A DNA stretch of 5,494 bases from NCBI GenBank assembly GCA_021780585.1, contig JAJXYM010000059.1:1-5494 (forward strand). Reading direction: 5' to 3'. Positions 1 to 5,494 of this stretch are shown here, piece by piece. A model generated the notes under the pieces. It ran no database searches, had not been told where the DNA came from, and was given only the letters and a program-made list of their open reading frames with translations. Position numbers and translations under genes: made by a program. Origin of the DNA: Deltaproteobacteria bacterium (GTDB lineage Bacteria; Desulfobacterota; Binatia; Binatales; Binataceae). Position 1 is the first letter of the stretch. Each line of letters begins with the position of its first letter.

Positions 1-1
1 C

Positions 2-1204
2 ACGCTCGATATCACCAGCGGCATCACGATCCCCGGCGCGGTCGCGATGCCGCCCGGCTTCACGCCCGTGCCCGGATGGGACCCGATGTGGCTGCTGCGT
101 GGCAGCGCGATCGGCGTCGCCGGCCGAATCGGCGATCGCGCGACGGTTGTGGCCCTGAGCGGCGACAAACTCGACACGAGCCGGCAAATCGGCCATGACT
201 TCGGACCGCTCGCGAGCGACGGCCGCATCATCCAGATCGCCGCCAGTCCCGACGGCGCCGAAATCGCGACCCTCGTCGCCGCCGCCAATCCAAATCGGCT
301 CGAAGTCGTGATCGCCAACGTAATCGCCGAAAGCAAGGGCGCCCCGATCGCGACGTTCGACGGCGAATTCACCCTCGCCGCGCTCACCTGGATAAGCAAT
401 TCGACGCTCGCCCTGACGCTGCGCGCCGCGCCGGCTCCGCCGCCACCACCCGACGGGCTTTATCTGATCAACATCACCGGTCTCGGCGCGGTGACGCATC
501 TCGATCGAATCAAGTGTCCGATGAGCCGGATCGCCTTCAGTCCCGACCGGCGTTTCGCCGCGACGACGGGTGGACCCGACGCGCTGCCCGTGATCGTCGA
601 TTTGCATTCACAGGCCTGCGCTTCCTATGGGCCGCGCGTGCCGGTCAACGTCCTGGGATGGTCGCCCGATTCGGCGGCGCTGCTCTATGCGGGGCCGGTC
701 GGCCTCAACCGATCGCCCGGCACATTTCGTTACGATCTCAAGAGCGGCGCGACCCGTGTCGTCGCCATCGCCTCGACGGCCGCGGCCTTTGCCAGCGACG
801 GCACGCTCGTCGTCCTGGGCGACAATCAACTTTCATGGCGGCGCGCGGTGGAGCGTCCCAACGGCAACGTCAAGGGCGAAATCGCGCTCTTCAGCCCGAT
901 CGCTTCGCAAATCACGATCAATTCGCTTGGTTTCGGGACCACGGCCGCGATGCTCGCGAACGCCGCGATGGTCTTTACGCAGGCGAGTGACGACGCCGCG
1001 ATCGATTTCTTCACGCCGAGTCCGCGCGGGCCGTTCCGGATGCTGATCGATTATTCGTATCCCGCCCGCCAGGCGTTCCTGCTCGCGTCGGGTTTGGCGC
1101 GCGGACCGCTCCTGATGAGCTGGTCGCCCAACGGCCGGATGCTCGCGGTTCTCGACGGCGACGCCGGCCATTCGATGCTGACTGTGATCGCTCCGCCGCG
1201 CTGA
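2..1204 (+). CDS. Beta-propeller (WD40/TolB-like) repeat protein, 5' end outside window
   Basis: Function not identified; the fold is a beta-propeller. The frame is open from base 2, and the 15 codons before the first ATG (base 47) read as the same kind of protein, so the true start is probably upstream and 47 is an internal Met. Numbering from that Met, degenerate blade motifs of the PD40/WD40 type recur: AASPDG (65-70), a variant LTWISNS (113-119), AFSPD (163-167), GWSPD (204-208), AFASDG (247-252) and SWSPNG (358-363), each followed by a short hydrophobic strand. This resembles TolB C-terminal and WD40-like propellers. A proline run (PAPPPPP, 129-135) forms a loop between blades. No catalytic motif, membrane segment or cofactor site is visible; a signal peptide, if any, would lie upstream. 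A role as a periplasmic or surface scaffold is plausible but inferred. It ends 8 bp from the stop of the convergent acyl-CoA synthetase gene. Confidence 0.75.
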   Translation, partial: TLDITSGITIPGAVAMPPGFTPVPGWDPMWLLRGSAIGVAGRIGDRATVVALSGDKLDTSRQIGHDFGPLASDGRIIQIAASPDGAEIATLVAAANPNRLEVVIANVIAESKGAPIATFDGEFTLAALTWISNSTLALTLRAAPAPPPPPDGLYLINITGLGAVTHLDRIKCPMSRIAFSPDRRFAATTGGPDALPVIVDLHSQACASYGPRVPVNVLGWSPDSAALLYAGPVGLNRSPGTFRYDLKSGATRVVAIASTAAAFASDGTLVVLGDNQLSWRRAVERPNGNVKGEIALFSPIASQITINSLGFGTTAAMLANAAMVFTQASDDAAIDFFTPSPRGPFRMLIDYSYPARQAFLLASGLARGPLLMSWSPNGRMLAVLDGDAGHSMLTVIAPPR

Positions 1205-1212
1205 TCCGGCCG

Positions 1213-3402
1213 TCAGTCGCCGCGCGCCGCCCGCCCCGACCAGTAGTCGTACGAAACGCGCATCGCCGCCGCCGCCCGTTCGAAACTGTCGAACACCACC
1301 AGGCCGCGTTCCCGCGCCAGCCGCTTGCCCTTCGCGACCAGCTCCTCCAGATGCGCCGGATGCATGATCAGAACGAACGGCTTGAGCGACTTGCGCGCAA
1401 ACTCCGCCAGCTTGTCGAGCAACCCGGTCAACTCGTCCTCATGCGCCGCCCAGCGTTGCGCGCGCAGGCCCGTGCCGACCTCCAGCACGATCGCGTCGAT
1501 TACCGAGTCGCGATCGAGAATCTCCAGAATGCGTTCGAGATTGCCGGTCGCCACCCCTCCGCCGCCGATCGTGCCGCCCGCGTCGAGCGGGTTACGGAAG
1601 CTGCCGCCGATAATGTTGAAGAAGCTCGCCAGCTCCTCATATGAAGCCGGCGAGAGCGCTGGAATCTCCAGTCCCGCGCCGGCGAAAGTGTCGGTAATCA
1701 CCACCGATTGCCCGCCCGTCATCGCCACCAGCCCCATCCGCCGGCCGGTCATCGCCCGCCCGCGCGCAACCATCTCCATCGCGTCCAGCATCGCGTCGAG
1801 TCCCGCCACCGCGACCGCCCCGCTCTGCCGCACCATCGCGTTCCATACCGCCCCGGGCGTCGCCAGCGAGCCCGTATGCGAAAAGGTCGCGCGCGCGCCC
1901 GCCTCCGTCATGCCGCCCTTCCATACCACCACCGGATGGCGCGCGGCGGCGCGGCCGAGGCTTTCGAAAAACCGCCGGCCGTCCTTGACCCCCTCGACAT
2001 ACATTCCGAGCGCGCGCGTCGCCGGATCCTCGGCCATCACGTCGATATAGTCCGCCGCCTCGAGCATCAGCGCGTTGCCAATCGAGGCGGCCTTGTTGAT
2101 CCGGATGCCGCGGCCGGGCGCCTGCGAACAAAAATTGATGCAATGCGTGCCGCTCTGCGAAATGAAACAGACGTCGCCCGCGCGGCCCGCGCTCAAATCG
2201 GGAAAGTTCGCGACTCCGATCGCCGGATTGTACAGCCCCATGCAGTTCGGCCCGACCAGCGCGATATCCGACCCCGACGCGATCGCGCGCAAGTCGTTTT
2301 CGAGCTTGATCCCGAGCTCTTCCGCCGTCTCCGAAAAACCCGAAGTGAAAAAGCCGATTCCCGCCACCTGATGCTCCACGCAGTCGCGCAGAATCCGCGG
2401 CGCCACCTGCCGCGGCACCGCGCTCACCGCGTAATCGATCGGTTCGGCGATCTCGGCCAGCGACTTCAGGTTCGTGACGCCCATCTCCTCGATCCCCGGA
2501 ATTTCGTTGGGATCGATTTGCACGGAGTAAAGCTTGCCGGCGAATTGTTTCATCGCGCGCAGCCACATATAGCCGCCCGCGCGCTTGTCGCCGATCACCG
2601 CGACCACTCTGGCCGCGAACGAGCGCTTCAGATTGTCGACGCGCCGCCGATGCCGCTCCGGATCGAGCGCCGCCGCGGTCTCGACGCGCCGCGCGCCCTG
2701 CGGCGCAACGACGATTCGCGCGTCAAGGACGGCGATCCCGTCGGCGTATGCGACCACCGGATTCAGATCCATTTCGGCGATATCGCCGCGCGCCGCCGCC
2801 AGTTCGGAGACTTGCGCAATCAGCGCCGCCAGCGCGTTCAGATCCGCCGGCGCCTGGCCGCGCGCCCCACGCAGTATCGCCGCGCCGCGCAACTCCTCGA
2901 TCATTCCGCGCGCTTCGCGCGCGCCGATCGGCGCCAGACGCATCGCCGTGTCTTTCAGCGTTTCGACGAAAATTCCGCCGAGACCGACGACCACCATCGG
3001 CCCGAAGCGATCGTCACGCGACATCCCGACGATCAGCTCGACGCCGGGCGTCCCCTGCGGCTCGACCACGACGCCTTCGAACACGGCCCGCGGCGCGCGC
3101 GCGGCCAACGCCTGGCGCATCCGCGCGAACGCGTCGCGCACTTCGCCGGCGTTGCGCAAGTTGAGCGCGACTCCGCCAACGTCGCTCTTATGCGTCACGG
3201 CGGCCGAATGAACCTTCATCACCACCGGAAATCCGATCCGCGCCGCCGCTTCGGCCGCCGCCTCCGCGCTCGCCGCGAACTCGGGAACCGCAACCGCGAT
3301 TCCGGCCGCCGCCAGCGCCCGCTTCGATTCGATTTCCGTCAGCGTCGTCCGGCCCGCCGCGACCGCCGCCGTGATCAATTGGTCAACCGTCTGTTGGTCC
3401 AC
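1213..3402 (-). CDS. NDP-forming acyl-CoA synthetase (acetate--CoA ligase family), ATP-grasp/CoA-ligase fusion
   Basis: Predicted to interconvert acyl-CoA + ADP (or GDP) + Pi with free acid + CoA + ATP through phosphohistidine intermediates, in the cytoplasm; the acyl substrate cannot be read from sequence. From the GTG at 3402 (729 aa), an ATP-grasp (beta) domain spans about 5-235, with THKSDVGG at 70-77 (His71), GLGGIFVE at 140-147 and EMDLNP at 210-215. A Rossmann CoA-binding domain follows (about 264-390, GPNCMGLYNP at 384-393), then the succinyl-CoA-ligase-like domains with ISQSG at 414-418, the phosphohistidine loop SHTGS at 508-512 (His509) and NPLDAGG at 604-610. The beta-then-alpha order is the reverse of alpha-beta fusions but known in bacteria. 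There is no GNAT domain, so it is not a Pat-type lysine acetyltransferase. The open frame extends to TTG codons at 3420 and 3459, but 3459 would overlap the divergent gene. GTG 3402 puts the family's conserved N-terminus close to the start, although no Shine-Dalgarno precedes it. Confidence 0.92.
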   Translation of the reverse strand: MDQQTVDQLITAAVAAGRTTLTEIESKRALAAAGIAVAVPEFAASAEAAAEAAARIGFPVVMKVHSAAVTHKSDVGGVALNLRNAGEVRDAFARMRQALAARAPRAVFEGVVVEPQGTPGVELIVGMSRDDRFGPMVVVGLGGIFVETLKDTAMRLAPIGAREARGMIEELRGAAILRGARGQAPADLNALAALIAQVSELAAARGDIAEMDLNPVVAYADGIAVLDARIVVAPQGARRVETAAALDPERHRRRVDNLKRSFAARVVAVIGDKRAGGYMWLRAMKQFAGKLYSVQIDPNEIPGIEEMGVTNLKSLAEIAEPIDYAVSAVPRQVAPRILRDCVEHQVAGIGFFTSGFSETAEELGIKLENDLRAIASGSDIALVGPNCMGLYNPAIGVANFPDLSAGRAGDVCFISQSGTHCINFCSQAPGRGIRINKAASIGNALMLEAADYIDVMAEDPATRALGMYVEGVKDGRRFFESLGRAAARHPVVVWKGGMTEAGARATFSHTGSLATPGAVWNAMVRQSGAVAVAGLDAMLDAMEMVARGRAMTGRRMGLVAMTGGQSVVITDTFAGAGLEIPALSPASYEELASFFNIIGGSFRNPLDAGGTIGGGGVATGNLERILEILDRDSVIDAIVLEVGTGLRAQRWAAHEDELTGLLDKLAEFARKSLKPFVLIMHPAHLEELVAKGKRLARERGLVVFDSFERAAAAMRVSYDYWSGRAARGD

Positions 3403-3446
3403 GAGTGTGGCGTATAGCAAAGCTTCCGGGTTATTTGAATCTCGCC
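3403..3446. promoter_or_regulatory. Short divergent intergenic region, candidate bidirectional promoter
   Basis: These 44 bp separate the chosen GTG start of the acyl-CoA synthetase (minus) from the ATG of the dehydrogenase (plus), and are visibly more AT-rich than the flanking genes. On the minus strand, a -35-like TTCAAA (3439-3434) is followed after 17 bp by a -10-like TATACG (3416-3411), each matching 4 of 6 consensus positions. Transcription would then start about at 3404-3402, giving a leaderless or nearly leaderless GTG mRNA. The same TATA core reads TATAGC on the plus strand (3413-3418), but I find no convincing -35 for it. No clear Shine-Dalgarno precedes either start. The assignment is by eye and weak, and depends on the start choices. 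Confidence 0.3.
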
Positions 3447-4502
3447 ATGACCGCGCCAACTCCCCAGCCCCATCACGTCTTCGTCACCCGCCCGATCGCC
3501 GACTCGGCGCTGCGCCGCCTCGCGCAATCCGCGCGCGTCGATCTATGGGACGACGAAGCGCCCCCGCCCCGCCGCGATCTGGTCGCGCGCATCCGCGGAT
3601 GCGACGCCGTGCTGACCATGGTCAGCGACCGGATCGACGCGGCCCTGTTGCGCCAGGCCCCGCGCCTCAGCGTCGTCAGCAACCTCGCCGTCGGCCTCGA
3701 CAATATCGATCTCGACGCCGCCACCCGCGCCGGCGTCGCCGTTGGCCATACTCCCGGCGTGCTCACGGACACCACGGCCGAACTGGCGCTGGCGCTGATG
3801 CTCGCCGCGGCGCGGCGCGTGGTCGAGGCCGATCGCTTCGTCCGCGCGGGACGCTGGCGGATGTGGACGCCGCATCTGATGCTCGGCCGCGACCTGTCGG
3901 GTGCCACGCTCGGCATCGTCGGCTTTGGCGCGATCGGCCAGGCGGTCGCGCGCCGCGCCGCGGCTTTCGGTATGCGCGTGATTTACGCCGCCCATCGCAG
4001 CACCCGTACGCTCGCGAAACCCTCGCGCCAGCGCCCGGCGGGCGAAGCAGGCGCGGCCCCGGCGGCCGTGGCCGTTCCGTTCGCGCGCCTGCTCGCCGAG
4101 GCTGATTTTATTTCGCTCAACGCGCCGTTGACGCCGGAAACCCGCGGCATGATCGGCCGCGACGAATTCCGCGCGATGAAGCGTGGCGCGATTCTGATCA
4201 ACACCGCCCGCGGCGCGATCGTCGATCAGGCCGCGCTGGTCGAAGCCTTGCGCTCCGGACGGATCGGCGGCGCGGCGCTCGACGTGACCGCCACCGAACC
4301 GATCGCGCCCGACGATCCGCTGCTGGAATTTCCGAATGTCGTGATAACGCCGCATATCGGCAGCGCGAGTTTTCGCACGCGCCAGCGGATGGCCGAACTG
4401 GCGGTCGACAACATCCTCGACGTCTTCGCCGGCCGCCGCCCGCGCCACTGCGCCAATCCGAAAGTGAAACTTGCGCCGCCGTCCGATCGCCGCAGGGCAT
4501 GA
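3447..4502 (+). CDS. D-isomer-specific 2-hydroxyacid dehydrogenase, glyoxylate/hydroxypyruvate reductase-like
   Basis: A cytoplasmic NAD(P)-dependent oxidoreductase (351 aa) of the D-2-hydroxyacid dehydrogenase family, probably reducing glyoxylate to glycolate or hydroxypyruvate to D-glycerate. Family hallmarks appear in order: VFVTRPI near the N-terminus (11-17), VGLDNID (82-88), HTPGVLTDTTAE (101-112, very typical of glyoxylate reductases), the dinucleotide fingerprint GFGAIG (159-164), and the catalytic triad Arg255 (INTARG), Glu284 (TATEP) and His303 (TPHIGSAS). HRSTR at 183-187, after the second Rossmann strand, has no acidic residue, which favours NADP(H) (inference). About 11 extra residues, rich in Ala/Pro/Arg, lie at roughly 188-210. 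There is no C-terminal ACT domain, so it is unlikely to be a standard SerA. The ATG at 3447 was chosen over an upstream GTG (3405) because the conserved fold starts ten residues after it. It is divergent from the acyl-CoA synthetase. D-lactate or other 2-hydroxyacid specificity is the main alternative. Confidence 0.93.
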   Translation: MTAPTPQPHHVFVTRPIADSALRRLAQSARVDLWDDEAPPPRRDLVARIRGCDAVLTMVSDRIDAALLRQAPRLSVVSNLAVGLDNIDLDAATRAGVAVGHTPGVLTDTTAELALALMLAAARRVVEADRFVRAGRWRMWTPHLMLGRDLSGATLGIVGFGAIGQAVARRAAAFGMRVIYAAHRSTRTLAKPSRQRPAGEAGAAPAAVAVPFARLLAEADFISLNAPLTPETRGMIGRDEFRAMKRGAILINTARGAIVDQAALVEALRSGRIGGAALDVTATEPIAPDDPLLEFPNVVITPHIGSASFRTRQRMAELAVDNILDVFAGRRPRHCANPKVKLAPPSDRRRA

Positions 4503-4531
4503 ACGAGCGGCGATTATGCGGGCGCGCGCGG

Positions 4532-5494
4532 TTACTTGATCAGCACCACGTCGCCCTGCGCGCCCGCATACGGCGCATTGATGCTCGGCGTGCTGTTGGG
4601 ATCGACCATCGCGATGAATGTGCCGTTGATCGCCCCACTGATGCCGTTTGAATTCGTTCCCGTATTCACGAGGTTGATATAGTAGGCCAGAAATCCGGTG
4701 ATCGGCACATCGCATCTGCCATTGCAGCCGGCGAAATCCACCATTGGGATAATCACGGCGCGCGGGTCGCTGGGATTAAACGACGACGGCGTTGGCACGG
4801 AGACGGTTCCCGGCGCGCGGTCGAGCAGGCCCTCCAATCCCTGGCGCACTGGTCCATTCTTTACGCCCGGGACCGTCTGTAGCGTATTCCCGATGCTGAG
4901 TTCTCCGTAATAGCCGCCCGCGATCGCCGACCTCAATTCCGCGCCGCCTCCGCCATTGCCGCACAAGCTGACGAATCCCCAATTACCCGGCGCGTCAACC
5001 CACGGACCGTTGCCGTTGGAGTCAATCCGGTTGAGCGTGTAGCTCTGTCCCTGCTGCCAGTACCCTGCGGTCTGGCTGTCCACCCCGATCGGCAACACGT
5101 TGTACTGGCCGGTTGACGTACCGCATCCGCCCGCTGGCGGAGGCCCGCTCCCGGTCGCGCCGCTGCCCGCCGTGGTGGCGCTGCCGGTCGCTCCCGCGAC
5201 CTGACAGTCCGGTCCGCAATTCACCGTGCCCGTTGGCCCGGAGCCCTCGGCGATCGCGGTCACCGAGACCGGAGCCGAGGTCAATCCCAGTACCCGCGCA
5301 AAGTAGTACGGCACCGTGCGTTGAACGGTCACCTCCATTTCGGTGTCGTTGTTTATCGGTTGTGCGGCATAGATGTCGCTGCCAATTACGCCGTTGGTTC
5401 TCGCGTATTGCTCGGCGGTCGACTCCGCTGTCACCACATCCGATGGCAAATACGAAGCGCCAGCGAGAGCGGAGGCGTCCGCCGCCTTCTGCAA
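4532..5494 (-). CDS. TadG-like Flp pilus-associated envelope protein, 5' end outside window
   Basis: The visible 320 residues are the C-terminal part of a TadE/TadG-like protein. The frame is open at the right edge, where the first visible codon is TTG read as Leu, giving LQKAADASALAGA. This is the hallmark sequence that directly follows the N-terminal membrane helix in TadG-like proteins, so little more than the helix and leader should be missing. A strand-rich segment follows, ending TVPYYFARVLGL (60-71) and VSVTAIAE (76-83), typical of the Tad/DUF2134 region. Then comes a Gly/Ser/Thr/Pro linker (about 93-125) and a second module with PIGVD (135-139), PGNWGFVSLCGNGG (169-182), GPVRQGLEGLLD (214-225), DPRAVIIPMVDF (243-254) and VPITGFLAYYI (263-273), which I recall from other TadG-like proteins. 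Six cysteines include two C-x3-C pairs (93/97 and 257/261), consistent with an extracytoplasmic location. The likely role is Flp/Tad pilus assembly or anchoring to the envelope. No other tad gene is in the window. Confidence 0.8.
   Translation of the reverse strand: MQKAADASALAGASYLPSDVVTAESTAEQYARTNGVIGSDIYAAQPINNDTEMEVTVQRTVPYYFARVLGLTSAPVSVTAIAEGSGPTGTVNCGPDCQVAGATGSATTAGSGATGSGPPPAGGCGTSTGQYNVLPIGVDSQTAGYWQQGQSYTLNRIDSNGNGPWVDAPGNWGFVSLCGNGGGGAELRSAIAGGYYGELSIGNTLQTVPGVKNGPVRQGLEGLLDRAPGTVSVPTPSSFNPSDPRAVIIPMVDFAGCNGRCDVPITGFLAYYINLVNTGTNSNGISGAINGTFIAMVDPNSTPSINAPYAGAQGDVVLIK

Noticed and set aside
1201..1216. Small inverted repeat CTGA...TCAG around CGGCCG at the convergent stops, as a possible bidirectional terminator
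   Set aside because: The stem is only 4 bp, the inner bases do not pair consistently, and there is no T-tract on either strand. It mainly reflects the two facing stop codons.
1213..3402. Pat-type protein lysine acetyltransferase
   Set aside because: The protein ends shortly after the CoA-ligase domains, with no room for a GNAT domain, and its ATP-grasp and phosphohistidine motifs look intact, which points to an active synthetase.
1708..3417. A 569-codon open frame on the plus strand, opposite the acyl-CoA synthetase
   Set aside because: Its translation is dominated by Arg, Ala, His, Pro and Asp with no domain motif, as expected when a GC-rich gene with G/C third positions is read on the other strand. 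The minus-strand gene has clear family motifs throughout.
3405..3446. Upstream GTG start (3405) extending the dehydrogenase by 14 residues
   Set aside because: The extra residues have no counterpart in the family as I know it, there is no Shine-Dalgarno before the GTG, and the ATG at 3447 lies just before the first conserved strand.
3403..3459. TTG start at 3459 for the acyl-CoA synthetase
   Set aside because: It would overlap the divergent dehydrogenase start by 13 bp and add 19 residues with no family resemblance. A purine-rich GGGGAG lies directly against the TTG, too close for a good ribosome site.
4503..4531. GC-alternating stretch (GGGCGCGCGCGG) between the dehydrogenase and TadG-like stops as a regulatory or Z-DNA-like element
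   Set aside because: Short CG alternations like this are common throughout the window because of its base composition, so it does not stand out.
3543..4715. A 390-codon open frame on the minus strand, opposite the dehydrogenase and running into the TadG-like gene
   Set aside because: It has an Arg/Ala/Gly/His-rich composition, no recognisable domain, and covers parts of two well-supported genes. It is a GC-driven shadow frame.

Overview
The window is GC-rich DNA (about two thirds G+C by eye) with almost wall-to-wall coding sequence and strong third-position G/C bias. It looks like the chromosome of a free-living bacterium, probably one of the GC-rich soil or environmental lineages. The genes are too widespread to name a phylum. 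There are no tRNAs, rRNAs, transposases, phage genes, CRISPR repeats or recognisable riboswitches.

Layout: four protein genes alternate strictly in strand (+, -, +, -). (1) Bases 2-1204, +: the 3' part of a beta-propeller protein with WD40/TolB-like blades, its start lying off the left edge. (2) Bases 1213-3402, -: an NDP-forming acyl-CoA synthetase (acetate--CoA ligase family) with the ATP-grasp half placed before the CoA-binding/ligase half. (3) Bases 3447-4502, +: a D-isomer-specific 2-hydroxyacid dehydrogenase most like glyoxylate/hydroxypyruvate reductases. (4) Bases 4532-5494, -: the 3' part of a TadG-like, Flp-pilus-associated envelope protein, its start lying off the right edge.

How they relate: genes 2 and 3 are divergent, with a gap of only about 44 bp that must hold the 5' signals of both. 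They are the only pair likely to be co-regulated, and could link 2-oxo/2-hydroxyacid redox chemistry to acyl-CoA/acid interconversion with ATP formation. That link is inference from position. Genes 1 and 2 converge with 8 bp between stops, and genes 3 and 4 converge with 29 bp between stops. Neither junction shows a hairpin-plus-T-tract terminator. Genes 1 and 4 probably belong to transcription units that lie mostly outside the window.

I do not see an undescribed multi-gene system here. The most unusual signal is compositional: the palindrome CGATCG occurs about 24 times, roughly twelve times a simple base-composition expectation, including four copies of the octamer GCGATCGC. Other points worth checking are the cramped divergent promoter with a possibly leaderless GTG start, the extra loop in the dehydrogenase, and the paired cysteines and Gly/Ser linker in the TadG-like protein.
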